This document shows, in pieces, positions 21,425 to 29,987 of a stretch of 53,376 nt of DNA (the stretch's first letter is position 1; each line of letters begins with the position of its first letter). The notes under the pieces are model-generated. The model did no database searches. It had not been told where the DNA came from and saw only the letters and a program-made list of their open reading frames with translations. The DNA is from an uncultured Alphaproteobacteria bacterium (GTDB taxonomy: Bacteria; Pseudomonadota; Alphaproteobacteria; Rhizobiales; Ancalomicrobiaceae), in the NCBI GenBank assembly GCA_937864925.1, contig CALMFH010000240.1, positions 1-53,376 of the forward strand, read 5' to 3'. A program made the translations under genes and the position numbers.

Positions 21425-21868
21425 TCACGCGTTCCGGCAGACGAGAGACGTGCGCAGTTCGGCGACGAGATCACCGTCCTGATTGCGCGCTTCGGAGACC
21501 TTGACGACGAACTCCAGCGCGCCGTTCTTCTTGTCGTAGATGTCGGTGATGCGGGAGGTCACCGTGATCGTGTCGCCTGCGCAGGCCGGCCGGAAGTAGC
21601 TGAAGCCCTGCTCGCCATGGAGCAGCTTCGACAACGGCACCTTCATCTCCTCCAACATCTTGACCACCGCGCCGCTGTCGAGCTCGGCGGCGAAGAGGAA
21701 GGTCGGCGGCGCCGGCAGGTCCGCATATCCGGCCGCGCGGGCCGCCTCGACGTCGGTGTAGATCGGGTTCGTCTCCCCGATGGCGCGCGCGAAGAAGCGC
21801 AAGCGGCCGCGCTCCAGGTCCAGCCGGGATTCCGGCAGGGTTCGTCCGATCCAAGTGTGATCGATCAC
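21425..21868 (-). CDS. MaoC-like N-terminal hot-dog subunit (FAS1-like dehydratase)
   Basis: 147 residues; the non-catalytic-type hot-dog half (MaoC_dehydrat_N). Seen: ERGRLRFFARAIGETNPIYTD, AGYADLPAPPTFLFAAEL and the GEQGFSYFRPACAGDTITVTS segment. The pairing of this type with a short MaoC protein downstream is the arrangement of two-subunit enoyl-CoA hydratases. It starts with GTG at 21868, preceded by aagggagatc; the thiolase stop lies 15 bases upstream. Confidence 0.86.
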   Translation of the reverse strand: MIDHTWIGRTLPESRLDLERGRLRFFARAIGETNPIYTDVEAARAAGYADLPAPPTFLFAAELDSGAVVKMLEEMKVPLSKLLHGEQGFSYFRPACAGDTITVTSRITDIYDKKNGALEFVVKVSEARNQDGDLVAELRTSLVCRNA

Positions 21869-21882
21869 GTCGAGATCTCCCT

Positions 21883-23067
21883 TCAGGCGGCGCGTTCGTA
21901 GAGCGTGACGACGCAGGCGCCGCCGAGGCCGAGGTTGTGCTGGAGTCCGAGACGGGCGCCCTCGACCTGCCGGCGGTCGGCCTCACCGCGCAGCTGCTGC
22001 ACCAGCTCGGTGCACTGGGCGAGGCCGGTGGCGCCGAGCGGGTGGCCCTTGGAGAGCAGGCCGCCGGAGGGATTGGTCACCACCCGGCCGCCGTAGGTGT
22101 TGTCGCCGTCGGCGACGAACTTCGCCGCGCCACCCGGCGGGCAGAGGCCGAGGGCCTCGTAGCTGAGCAGCTCGTTGTGGGCGAAGCAGTCGTGCAGCTC
22201 GACCACGTCGACGTCGTCGGCGCCGATGCCGGCGGCTTCGTAGACCTGGTTCGCTGCGTCTCGAGCCATCGAGAAGCCGACGATCTCGCGCATGTCGCGT
22301 GCCTCGAAGGTCACCGGCGTGTCGGTGGTCATCGCCTGGGCGCGGATCCGCACCTCGGTCCCGAGCCCGTGTTTGCGGGCGAATGCCTCGGAGACCAGGA
22401 TGGCGGCAGCGGCGCCGCAGGTCGGCGGGCAGGCCATCAGGCGGGTCATCACCCCCGGCCACATCACCGGTGAGGCGAGCACGTCTTCGGCGGTGACGAC
22501 GTTGCGGAACAGCGCCACCGGATTGTTCGCGGCGTGGCGGCTGGCCTTGGCGCGGATCTCGGCGAAAGCCGAGAGCGGCGTGCCGTACTGCTGCATGTGG
22601 GCGAGGCCGGCGCCGCCGAAGTAGCGCAGGGCGAAGGGGATCTCGGTGTTGGCGACGAGCGCGTCGGTGACGGTGCCGAAATGCTCGAACGGGTCGGGCC
22701 GGTCGTGGAACTGGGTGCCGAGAGCGCCCGGGTTCATCTGTTCGAAGCCGAGGGCCAGGGCGCAGTCGACGGCTCCCGATTCCACCGCCTGACGGGCGAG
22801 GAACAGGGCGGAGGAGCCGGTGGCGCAGTTGTTGTTGACGTTGAGGATCGGGATGCCGGTCATGCCGTGGTCGTAGAGAGCCCGCTGACCGGCGGTACTG
22901 TCGCCGTAGACGTAGCCGACGTAGGCCTGCTGGACGGCGCGATAGTCGACCCCGGCGTCGGCGAGCGCCGTCTTCAGGGCGGCGACCGCCATTTCCGGAT
23001 AGGTCGCGCCCGTCCCGGGCTTGACGAAGGGAACCATGCCGACACCGGCGACGACGACTGCGCTCAC
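21883..23067 (-). CDS. SCPx-type thiolase (lipid-transfer protein family)
   Basis: A 394-residue thiolase of the SCP2/SCPx class that would cleave a 3-ketoacyl-CoA. The nucleophilic Cys81 is in NVNNNCATGSSALFLARQAV, the conserved DVVELHDCFAHNELLSYEALGL segment is the class marker, and the active-site His lies in LLSKGHPLGATGLAQ. A second conserved Cys/Gly region GLGGACVVTLYE closes the protein. This class acts on branched and cyclic acyl-CoAs such as steroid and bile-acid side chains. GTG start at 23067 with aggag upstream. The fused SCP2 domain of animal SCPx is absent; a separate SCP2 gene lies at 12785. Confidence 0.91.
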   Translation of the reverse strand: MSAVVVAGVGMVPFVKPGTGATYPEMAVAALKTALADAGVDYRAVQQAYVGYVYGDSTAGQRALYDHGMTGIPILNVNNNCATGSSALFLARQAVESGAVDCALALGFEQMNPGALGTQFHDRPDPFEHFGTVTDALVANTEIPFALRYFGGAGLAHMQQYGTPLSAFAEIRAKASRHAANNPVALFRNVVTAEDVLASPVMWPGVMTRLMACPPTCGAAAAILVSEAFARKHGLGTEVRIRAQAMTTDTPVTFEARDMREIVGFSMARDAANQVYEAAGIGADDVDVVELHDCFAHNELLSYEALGLCPPGGAAKFVADGDNTYGGRVVTNPSGGLLSKGHPLGATGLAQCTELVQQLRGEADRRQVEGARLGLQHNLGLGGACVVTLYERAA

Positions 23068-23128
23068 GGGATTGCTCCTGGGTTGAAGAGATCGGGATAC
23101 CGGCCTCTCGCGAGGCCCGGCCGAGGCG

Positions 23129-24619
23129 TCATTTCCGACGCCCGAGGAAGAGCGAGACGCTCAGCTTCTGGACGACGTTGCCGTAAGGCGGGTGGAACAG
23201 GCCGATCGGGAACCACGGCCGCTCGCGGAAGACGGCGCGCGAGTGCGACAACGAGCGGAAGCCCTCGACGCCGTGGTAGCTGCCGGTGCCGGCGTTGCCG
23301 ATGCCGCCGAAGGGCAGGTCGCTCTGCATGGCGTGCCAACCCCAATCGTTGAGGGTGACGCCACCGGAATGGGTGGCGTCGAGGACGCGGCGGCATTCGC
23401 CGTCGTCGTGGCCGAACCAGTAGAGCGCCAACGGCCGATCGCGCTCGACGACGTGGGTGATCGCCTCGTCGATGGTGTCGTAGGCGACGACCGGTAGGAC
23501 CGGACCGAAGATCTCCTCCTGCATCACCGCCATGTCGGGGGTCGGGGCCAGGACGAGATGGAGGGGAATGCGTGGACCGCTCGCCCCCTCTTCGCAGGCG
23601 ATCACCGTCGCGCCCTTGTCGCGGGCGTCCCGGATCAGGCGGTGGATCCGCGCCGCGTGGCTCGGGGTCACCACGCTGGTGTATTCGGCGTTCCCGACGC
23701 AGCCGGTCGGGTACATCCGCCGAAAATGGGCGCGGACCGCCTCGACGAAGGCGCCGACCATCTCCCGTGGTACCAGGGCATAGTCGGGGGCGATGCAGAT
23801 CTGACCGCAGTTGAAGCTCTTGCCGTGGGTGATCCGTGCCGCCGCATCGGTGATCTTGGCGCTGCGCGAGACGATCGCCGGCGACTTGCCCCCCAGTTCC
23901 AGCGTCACCGGCGTCAGGTTCTTCGCCGCCGCCGCCATCACCCGGCGACCGACGCCGGGCGAACCGGTGAAGATCAGATGGTCGAAAGCCAGCCCGGAGA
24001 AGGCCTCGGCCACCGTGACGTCGCCGCCGAAGACCGCGACCTCGTCCGTGGCGAAGGCCTCGGCCAGCATCGTCCGTAACGCCGCGGTCGTCGCCGGGGT
24101 GTATTCCGACATCTTGATCATCGCCCTGTTGCCGGCGGCGAGCGCCGCGACCAGCGGCCCGAGCGACAGGTAGGCCGGGAAATTCCATGGCACGACGATG
24201 CCGACGACGCCTTTCGGCTGGTGTTCGACCCGCGCCGTGTTGGGCAGGAACAGGAGCTCGACGCCGCGCCGCTCCGGCTTCATCCAGCGCTTCACGTGCG
24301 AAATGGCGTGGCGGATGTTGAGTACCACGCCGAGTACGTCGGCGATCCGGCTCTCGGTCGGCGATCGACCGCCGAAGTCGGCCGAGGTCGCGGCGCAGAT
24401 CGCATCCTGATGGGCGAGCAGCGCCTTCAACAGCCGACGCAGGCGGTCACGACGTTCCGCCGCGCTCGGCAGCGGCGCGGCGCGATAGGTCGCCCGTTGG
24501 CGACGCAGCACGTCGGTCAGGAGCTCGGCCGACGGCTGGTCGAAGCCGAAACCGGACGGGAGATCCGCCGGCGCCGCCGTCGTCGCGGCGGGGGTGAGAT
24601 CGAGGGCGATGCCGTTCAT
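23129..24619 (-). CDS. Aldehyde dehydrogenase, coniferyl-aldehyde-dehydrogenase-like
   Basis: A 496-residue NAD(P)-dependent aldehyde dehydrogenase. Catalytic Glu241 in LELGGKSPAIV and Cys275 in NCGQICIAPDY; oxyanion Asn in VPWNFPAYLSLGPLVAALAAGN; EEIFGPVLPVV near residue 380. The SFNCGQICIAPDYALVP arrangement and a hydrophobic, basic C-terminal tail (FHPPYGNVVQKLSVSLFLGRRK, here split for length) are typical of the CalB/ALDH3 branch that oxidises bulky, allylic or aromatic aldehydes. It would convert the aldehyde made by the GMC enzyme to the acid for the acyl-CoA ligase. Confidence 0.91.
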   Translation of the reverse strand: MNGIALDLTPAATTAAPADLPSGFGFDQPSAELLTDVLRRQRATYRAAPLPSAAERRDRLRRLLKALLAHQDAICAATSADFGGRSPTESRIADVLGVVLNIRHAISHVKRWMKPERRGVELLFLPNTARVEHQPKGVVGIVVPWNFPAYLSLGPLVAALAAGNRAMIKMSEYTPATTAALRTMLAEAFATDEVAVFGGDVTVAEAFSGLAFDHLIFTGSPGVGRRVMAAAAKNLTPVTLELGGKSPAIVSRSAKITDAAARITHGKSFNCGQICIAPDYALVPREMVGAFVEAVRAHFRRMYPTGCVGNAEYTSVVTPSHAARIHRLIRDARDKGATVIACEEGASGPRIPLHLVLAPTPDMAVMQEEIFGPVLPVVAYDTIDEAITHVVERDRPLALYWFGHDDGECRRVLDATHSGGVTLNDWGWHAMQSDLPFGGIGNAGTGSYHGVEGFRSLSHSRAVFRERPWFPIGLFHPPYGNVVQKLSVSLFLGRRK

Positions 24620-24704
24620 CCTGTTGTCTCTCCGAGGCCTGGTTCGATGACCATCGTCCGTATTCGCCGGCGCACCGGCGGGGCTTTCCTCGCCGACGTC
24701 CGAT

Positions 24705-26330
24705 TCACGACGCCCGGTCCAGGGCCGCGGGTGCGAGCGGCGCCCGGCCGAGGATGTGATCGGCGATCTTCTCGGCGATCATGATGGTGGGGGCGTTGGT
24801 GTTGCCGCCGACCAGCGTCGGCATGACCGAGGCGTCGACGACACGCAGACCGGTCACCCCGCGGACGCGGCAGTCGCCGTCGACCACCGCGGCGGGGTCG
24901 TCGTCGGTGCCCATCTTGGCGGTGCCGACCGGGTGGTAGATCGACTCCGCCGTGGCTCGGATCCAGGCGTCGATCTCGTCGTCGCCGACGACCTTCGGAC
25001 CCGGTTCGATCTCGGTGTCGAAATAGGGCTCCATCGCCGTCTGACGGAAGATGCGGCGGGCAGCGCGAACCGCGTCGCGCAGGACGATGCGGTCGGATGC
25101 GGCCGAGAGATAGTTCGGCTGGATGACCGCATGATCGCGCGGGTCACGGGACTTCAGGCCGATCCAGCCCCGGCTCTCGGGCCGCAACTGGCAGGCATGG
25201 AGCGCGAATCCGTGGCCCGGGTGCTTGCGCCGGGCGTGGTCGGAGAGGGCCGCCGCCATGAAGTGGAACTGGACGTCGGGCGCCTCGAGTTCCGGCCGGG
25301 TGCGGATGAAGCCGCCGGCTTCGACGCCGTTGGAGGCGCCGAGCCCGCCGCGGGTGGCGAAGTAGCGCAGGCCGTTGAGCGCCATCGACCAGGGGTTGAG
25401 CTGGCCGTTGAGGGTGATCGGCCGGCGGCAGGTCGCCATCACCAGACAGTCGAGATGGTCCTGGAGGTTCCGCCCGACGCCGGGCCGATGGGCGACGACG
25501 GGGATGCCGAAGCGCCCGAGCGCCTCGCCGTCGCCGACCCCGGACAGCTGCAGGAGCTGTGGCGTGTTGATGGTGCCGCCGCAGAGCAGGATTTCGCGCC
25601 GCGCCCGCACCTCATGGGTCCGGCCGCCCTGGATGTATTCGACCGCGACGGCCTTCGTCCCCTCGAAGACGACGCGGGAGACCAGCGCCTCGGTCTCGAC
25701 CCTGAGGTTCGGCCGCTTCGCCGCCGGGCGCAGATATGCCCGCGAAGCGCTGGAACGAACGCCGTCCTTCACGGTGAACTGATAGAAGCCGACGCCTTCC
25801 TGGCTCACGCCGTTGAAGTCGGCGGTGCGCGGGTATCCCGCCTCGACACCGGCCGCGACGAAGGCGTCGAACAGCGGATTGCCGGAGACCGGATCGGAGA
25901 CGCCGAGCGGACCGTCGCCGCCGTGGAAGGTGTCGGCGCCGCGGACGTTGCCCTCGGAGCGCCGGAAGTAGGGAAGGACGTCGGCGAAGCTCCAGCCCGT
26001 CAGTCCGAGCTGGCGCCAGTGGTCGTAGTCGCTCGCATGACCGCGGATGTAGATCATGCCGTTGATCGACGACGACCCGCCGAGGACCTTGCCACGCGGC
26101 CAGTAGAGGTTGCGGCCGTTCAGGTGTTCCTGGGGAGCGGTGTGATAGTACCAGTTGGCGAACCTACCGGAGATCAGTTGGATCACGGCGCCCGGCATCA
26201 TGAAGAGCGGGCTACGGTCTCGGCCGCCGGCTTCGAGCAGCAGGACGCGATGGGACGGATCGGCGGAGAGGCGGTCGGCGAGGACGGAGCCCGCGCTGCC
26301 CGCGCCGACGATGACGAAGTCGAAGTCCAT
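24705..26330 (-). CDS. GMC-family FAD alcohol dehydrogenase (AlkJ/choline-dehydrogenase-like)
   Basis: A 541-residue flavoprotein of the GMC family. FAD-binding VIVGAGSAGSVLADRL at residues 5-20, the PRGKVLGGSSSINGMIYIRG motif (GMC signature 1), LCGGTINTPQLLQLSG (signature 2), and the catalytic IYHPVGTAKMG His plus the GGNTNAPTIMIAEKIAD Asn. It would oxidise the primary alcohol formed by the P450 to an aldehyde, as AlkJ does in alkane pathways. First gene of the minus-strand operon. Start at 26330 chosen for gggagga nine bases upstream; the frame is open to 26408 but those residues precede the FAD motif without family likeness. Confidence 0.92.
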   Translation of the reverse strand: MDFDFVIVGAGSAGSVLADRLSADPSHRVLLLEAGGRDRSPLFMMPGAVIQLISGRFANWYYHTAPQEHLNGRNLYWPRGKVLGGSSSINGMIYIRGHASDYDHWRQLGLTGWSFADVLPYFRRSEGNVRGADTFHGGDGPLGVSDPVSGNPLFDAFVAAGVEAGYPRTADFNGVSQEGVGFYQFTVKDGVRSSASRAYLRPAAKRPNLRVETEALVSRVVFEGTKAVAVEYIQGGRTHEVRARREILLCGGTINTPQLLQLSGVGDGEALGRFGIPVVAHRPGVGRNLQDHLDCLVMATCRRPITLNGQLNPWSMALNGLRYFATRGGLGASNGVEAGGFIRTRPELEAPDVQFHFMAAALSDHARRKHPGHGFALHACQLRPESRGWIGLKSRDPRDHAVIQPNYLSAASDRIVLRDAVRAARRIFRQTAMEPYFDTEIEPGPKVVGDDEIDAWIRATAESIYHPVGTAKMGTDDDPAAVVDGDCRVRGVTGLRVVDASVMPTLVGGNTNAPTIMIAEKIADHILGRAPLAPAALDRAS

Positions 26331-26452
26331 CGAAACATTTCCTCCCGCCGCCGAATTCGATCGGCCTCGCATCCGCGCTTCACCGTCGGGCCTGCCGCGT
26401 CGGTTCATCGCCGGCAGACTTCAATCGATCGCCACCGACGAATGACCCGTCG

Positions 26453-26465
26453 AAAGTTTGGGCGG
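26453..26465 (+). promoter_or_regulatory. Second, weaker candidate box (AAAGTTTGGGCGG)
   Basis: Shares AAG-TTTGGG with the palindrome at 26583-26601, 130 bases away, and lies 123 bases upstream of the GMC dehydrogenase start. Could serve the minus-strand operon. Similarity is short, so this is tentative. Confidence 0.25.
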
Positions 26466-26582
26466 TGGAGCGATCGTTTCGGACGGTGGTCGGCGACCGA
26501 TCGGTCGCGACCGGTCGGCCGAGGGCGTCGCCGCCCGCCCCGTCGTCGGCAACGGGGCCGGACCATCCGATCCGAGAAAGAA

Positions 26583-26601
26583 ACCCAACCAAGGTTTGGG
26601 T
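26583..26601. promoter_or_regulatory. Candidate operator: ACCCAA-N7-TTGGGT palindrome
   Basis: The perfect six-base inverted repeat ACCCAA / TTGGGT flanks CCAAGGT. The nine bases ACCAAGGTT recur upstream of the SCP2 gene, and CCAACC-N-A-N4-TGGG recurs (opposite strand) upstream of the P450 gene. It sits 57 bases before the ferredoxin reductase start, a position suitable for an activator. LAL regulators such as MalT bind short asymmetric boxes, often in opposed or tandem pairs, which fits. Confidence 0.5.
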
Positions 26602-26657
26602 CCTCGACGCGTCGGCTCGCTTAAGCAGGGAGGAACGAGGTCGAACGGGAGCCGGGA

Positions 26658-27905
26658 ATGCGGATCGAGGGGACGAGGGGTTCGGTGGTGATCGTCGGGG
26701 CCGGCCATGCCGGCGGGACCGTGGCGATGGAATTGAGGGCGGCCGGTCATGGCGCACCGGTGACCATCGTCGGCGACGAGCCGCACGTTCCCTATCAGCG
26801 GCCGCCGCTGTCCAAGGCCTTCCTCAAGGGCGGCCTGCCCGAGGAGAAGCTCGAGCTCCGGCCGCGCGCGTGGTACGCGACCCACGACGTCGACCTGCGG
26901 CTGGGTGAGCCGGTCTATGCGATCGATCGCGCCGCACGGAGGCTGCGGCTCTGCGGCGGCGAGACGCTCGCCTACGACCACTTGGTACTCGCCACCGGGG
27001 TGCGGCCGGCACGGCTCGCCGTTCCGGGGGCGAACCTCGAAGGTGTCCACCATCTCCGTGGCATCGCCGACGCGCGGCGGCTCGCGACCGATCTCGGCGG
27101 CGCCGGACGGCTGGTGGTGGTCGGTGCCGGCTTCACCGGGCTCGAAGTGGCCGCATCCGCCGCGACGCTCGGTTGCGCCGTGACCCTGGTGGCGCGCGGC
27201 CACAAGGTGCTGAGCCGGGTGGCGAGCGCCCCGGTGGCGACCTTCCTGCGCGCCCGTCACGAGGCCGCTGGCGTCGCCTTCCGCTTCGGCGCGGACGTCG
27301 CGGCCTTCCTCGGCGACGGCGATCGGGTCGCGGGCGTGCGTCTCGGCGACGGCGAGGTGCTTGCCTGCGATCGCGTTCTGGTCGCGGTCGGGGCCGAGGC
27401 CAACGACGACCTCGCGCGCCGTGCCGGCCTCGCCTGCGCCGACGGCGGCATCGTCGTCGACGGGAGCGGCCGCACCTCGGACCCGGCGATCTTCGCCATC
27501 GGTGACGTCTCGGTGCGGCCGCTGCCCTATCTCGGCGGACGTCTCGTCCGACTGGAGAGCGTCCACAATGCGTTGGAACAGGCCCGGATCGCCGCTGCGG
27601 TGATCGCCGAGACACCGCCGCCACGGCTCGAGCCGCCGTGGTTCTGGTCGGATCAGTACGACCTCAAACTACAGACGGTGGGGCTCGTGGCCGAGGCCGA
27701 CGACCTCGTCCTGCGCGGCGACCCGGAGATCGGCCGCTTCGCCGTCTTCCATCTCGCCGGCGATCGGCTCAGGGCGGTCGAGGCGATCAACGCGCCGCTC
27801 GATTTCGCCATCGGCAAGCAAATGGTCGCCAAGGACGCGCCGATCTCGCGCGACGCCCTGGCCGACCCGTCCGTGAACATCCGCGCCGTCGCGACCGCGC
27901 ACTGA
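26658..27905 (+). CDS. FAD-dependent ferredoxin reductase (putidaredoxin-reductase-like)
   Basis: A 415-residue NADH:ferredoxin oxidoreductase that supplies electrons to the ferredoxin-P450 pair. FAD dinucleotide fold VVIVGAGHAGGTVAMELR at residues 10-27, PYQRPPLSK, the ATGVRPARL segment, NAD-binding LVVVGAGFTGLEVAAS, and the second FAD contact DPAIFAIGDVS, then RLESVHNALEQARIAA and WFWSDQYDLKLQTVG, all diagnostic of the putidaredoxin/terpredoxin/rubredoxin reductase group. ATG at 26658 follows gggagccggg. It heads the P450 transcription unit and is 15 bases from the ferredoxin gene. Confidence 0.94.
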   Translation: MRIEGTRGSVVIVGAGHAGGTVAMELRAAGHGAPVTIVGDEPHVPYQRPPLSKAFLKGGLPEEKLELRPRAWYATHDVDLRLGEPVYAIDRAARRLRLCGGETLAYDHLVLATGVRPARLAVPGANLEGVHHLRGIADARRLATDLGGAGRLVVVGAGFTGLEVAASAATLGCAVTLVARGHKVLSRVASAPVATFLRARHEAAGVAFRFGADVAAFLGDGDRVAGVRLGDGEVLACDRVLVAVGAEANDDLARRAGLACADGGIVVDGSGRTSDPAIFAIGDVSVRPLPYLGGRLVRLESVHNALEQARIAAAVIAETPPPRLEPPWFWSDQYDLKLQTVGLVAEADDLVLRGDPEIGRFAVFHLAGDRLRAVEAINAPLDFAIGKQMVAKDAPISRDALADPSVNIRAVATAH

Positions 27906-27920
27906 CCCCGGGGAACGGAA

Positions 27921-28244
27921 ATGGCCAAGATCACATATGTTTCATCCGCGGGTTGCGAACGGATCGTCGAGGTGCCGACCGGCACCAACGTCATGGACGG
28001 CGCATTGCGCAACGACATCGAGGGCATCATCGGCGACTGCGCCGGTGGCTGCACCTGTTCGACCTGCCACGTCTACGTCGAGGAATCCTGGGTCGCGCGG
28101 CTCGCTCCGCCGATCGACATCGAGACCAGTATGCTCGAACTCGCTGCGGCGCCGTTGCGTCCGACGTCGCGGTTGGCATGTCAGATCGTCGTTCGCGACG
28201 ACCTCGACGGCCTGGTGGTCCACATCCCTTCGACCCAGCGCTGA
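27921..28244 (+). CDS. [2Fe-2S] ferredoxin, adrenodoxin/terpredoxin type
   Basis: A 107-residue soluble electron carrier. Cluster ligands are in the adrenodoxin-type spacing C-x5-C-x2-C followed by a distant Cys: DCAGGCTCSTCHVYV around residues 39-49 (an additional Cys is present within the x5 stretch) and LACQIVV near residue 86. It would carry electrons from the adjacent reductase to the P450. Ribosome site ggggaacgga immediately upstream. The close spacing to the reductase and the P450 downstream make the functional assignment firm. Confidence 0.93.
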   Translation: MAKITYVSSAGCERIVEVPTGTNVMDGALRNDIEGIIGDCAGGCTCSTCHVYVEESWVARLAPPIDIETSMLELAAAPLRPTSRLACQIVVRDDLDGLVVHIPSTQR

Positions 28245-28298
28245 TCTCACGGACGGCGCCCTACCTCACGGGTGGGGCCGAATTCGTCGAATCCCATC

Positions 28299-28315
28299 TT
28301 TGGGTTGGTTGCTTT
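28299..28315 (-). promoter_or_regulatory. Candidate box between ferredoxin and P450 genes
   Basis: The plus strand reads TTTGGGTTGGTTGCTTT. Read on the minus strand from 28308 to 28292, CCAACC-N-A-N4-TGGG aligns with the same positions of the palindrome at 26583-26601. It lies about 90-105 bases upstream of the P450 start, in the only sizeable gap (159 bases) of the P450 transcription unit, suggesting an internal regulated promoter. Match is partial. Confidence 0.3.
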
Positions 28316-28403
28316 CGCGCTCCGATAGATACGCTTCCCCACAGCTGAAGCTTCGCGCCGAGGCAGGGAAACGCACGACGGAGATCGTGGAGGAGCATGG
28401 ACC

Positions 28404-29687
28404 ATGGACAATCTGAAGATTCCCGTCGACCTCGTGGCGCCGATCTTCTCGCCGGCAGCTTACGGAAATCGCGACAAGATCCACGAGATATTCACGACGC
28501 TGCGGCGTGACTATCCGCTCTCCATCGCCGAAGTGCCCGGATTCGATCCGCACTGGATCGTCACCAAATACGACGATCTGCGCGAGATCACCCGTCAGGA
28601 CGACAAGTTCCTGAGTTCGGTGCGCTCCAAGACGCTGGTGTCGCAGGCGGCGGAAGCGTTCATCCGCGACTTCACCGGCGGTACCCCGAACGTCTTCAAG
28701 ACGCTCGTCAACATGGACGAGCCGGAGCACACCGACTACCGAAACGTCACCGCCCAGCACTTCATGCCGCAGTCGGTGGCGACGCTGGAGCCGTTGATCC
28801 GCAAGATCGCCAAGCGCTACGCCGACAAGCTGGCGTCGATGGCGCCGGCCTGCGATTTCGCCTGGGATCTCGGGTTCCACTATCCGCTCGAGGTGATCAT
28901 GACGATCATCGGCGTGCCGGAAGAAGACCACGCGATGATGCTGCGGCTCACTCAGTGGGTGTTCAACTACACCGATCCGGAGCTCGGTCGGCCGGGCGCC
29001 GACCCGAGTGATCTCTCCGAGGTCGCCAAGACCTGGATGATCGCATTCCTCGAGTTCAAGGACTACTACGACCGAATGGTCGAGGATCGGCTGGCCTGTC
29101 CGCGCGAAGACATCGCCACGGTGTTGGCGCACGGCAAGGTCAACGGCTGCCCGATGGAGAACGTCGCGCTGATCTCCTATTTCGCCATCGCCTCGACCGC
29201 CGGACACGACACCACCGCCGCCTCGACCTCGATGGCGATGTGGAAGCTCGCCGAGGATCCGACGCTGCTCGAACGTCTCCAGGAGAATCCGAAGCTCATC
29301 CCCGGCTTCGTCGAGGAGGCGATCCGCTGGGCGACGCCGATCCAGATCTTCGTGCGCTCGGCCGCCGAGGACTACGTGCTGCGCGGCCGGCAGATCAAGA
29401 AGGGCGATCTGCTCTACCTCTCCTACGTCTCGGCCAACCGCGACGAGGACATCTTCGACGAGCCTTTCGCCTTCAAGCCGGAGCGCTCGCCCAACCGCCA
29501 CGTCGGATTCGGCTACGGCGGCCACATCTGCCTCGGTCAGCACCTCGGGCGGATGGAGATGCGGATCTTCTGGGAGGAGGTCATTCCGCGGCTGAAGTCG
29601 GTGGAGATGGCGGGCGAGGGACGCATGGCGCAGGCCGAGACGGTGAGCGGTCCCAAACACGTGCCGATCCGCTTCGAGATGACGTGA
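28404..29687 (+). CDS. Cytochrome P450, CYP108 (P450terp)-like
   Basis: A 427-residue soluble class I P450. Haem-binding motif [19 protein letters not shown] with the thiolate Cys at residue 376; I-helix oxygen-activation motif [11 protein letters not shown] near residue 265; ExxR in FVEEAIRW near residue 304. Segments such as [54 protein letters not shown] and [13 protein letters not shown] follow P450terp (CYP108A1, alpha-terpineol hydroxylase) very closely as I remember that sequence, well beyond general P450 similarity. It would hydroxylate a methyl group of a terpenoid or similar alicyclic compound. Ribosome site ggaggag; the ATG at 28397 is out of frame. Confidence 0.92.
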   Translation: MDNLKIPVDLVAPIFSPAAYGNRDKIHEIFTTLRRDYPLSIAEVPGFDPHWIVTKYDDLREITRQDDKFLSSVRSKTLVSQAAEAFIRDFTGGTPNVFKTLVNMDEPEHTDYRNVTAQHFMPQSVATLEPLIRKIAKRYADKLASMAPACDFAWDLGFHYPLEVIMTIIGVPEEDHAMMLRLTQWVFNYTDPELGRPGADPSDLSEVAKTWMIAFLEFKDYYDRMVEDRLACPREDIATVLAHGKVNGCPMENVALISYFAIASTAGHDTTAASTSMAMWKLAEDPTLLERLQENPKLIPGFVEEAIRWATPIQIFVRSAAEDYVLRGRQIKKGDLLYLSYVSANRDEDIFDEPFAFKPERSPNRHVGFGYGGHICLGQHLGRMEMRIFWEEVIPRLKSVEMAGEGRMAQAETVSGPKHVPIRFEMT

Positions 29688-29697
29688 GGAGGCGGTG

Positions 29698-29877
29698 ATG
29701 GCTGACGACGGCTGGCGGATCTGGCAGTGCGGGATCTGCGGTGACCTCTACGACGAGGCCGCGGGCATGCCCGACCAGGGGATCCCTCCCGGCACCCGGC
29801 TGGAGGACCTGCCGGACACTTGGATCTGCCCGATGTGCGGCAGTCCGAAGGGCGTCTTCATTCCCTACGAGGGGTGA
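29698..29877 (+). CDS. Rubredoxin
   Basis: A 59-residue iron-sulfur-less (single Fe) electron carrier. Both C-x2-C knuckles are present: [13 protein letters not shown] and [13 protein letters not shown], with the conserved [15 protein letters not shown] between them, length typical. ATG at 29698 has AGGAGG five bases upstream and lies 10 bases after the P450 stop, so it is co-transcribed with the P450. The P450 already has a ferredoxin, so the partner of this rubredoxin is unclear; the reductase upstream belongs to a group that also includes rubredoxin reductases. Confidence 0.93.
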   Translation: MADDGWRIWQCGICGDLYDEAAGMPDQGIPPGTRLEDLPDTWICPMCGSPKGVFIPYEG

Positions 29878-29900
29878 CGAGCGACCGGACACGGAGCGAG

Positions 29901-29920
29901 GGCCGATCCGCGGATCGGCC
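29901..29920. terminator. 20-base perfect palindrome, probable bidirectional terminator
   Basis: GGCCGATCCG followed directly by its complement CGGATCGGCC, then TTCGTCGTTC. It lies between the convergent rubredoxin and crotonase genes, where a terminator serving both strands is expected. Confidence 0.6.
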
Positions 29921-29987
29921 TTCGTCGTTCGCGGCGGACCGCTCGCGTCGGACGGGCGCGCCCCGGTGCGGCGTGCCCGCCCGTCTT

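Larger units (their letters stand above)
26331..26657. promoter_or_regulatory. Divergent promoter region of the catabolic island
   Basis: 327 bases separating the minus-strand operon (starting at 26330) from the plus-strand P450 set (starting at 26658). It must carry both promoters. It contains a 19-base imperfect palindrome (26583-26601) and a related TTTGGG sequence at 26453-26465. It also has CGACCGATCGGTCGCGACCGGTCGG-like GATC-rich symmetry around 26495-26520 whose meaning is unclear. No sigma-70-like hexamers are obvious. Confidence 0.6.

Noticed and set aside
26495-26520. CGACCGATCGGTCGCGACCGGTCGG symmetry as an operator or integration site
   Set aside because: GATC/CGGTCG-type words are extremely frequent throughout this genome segment, so the symmetry is not informative.
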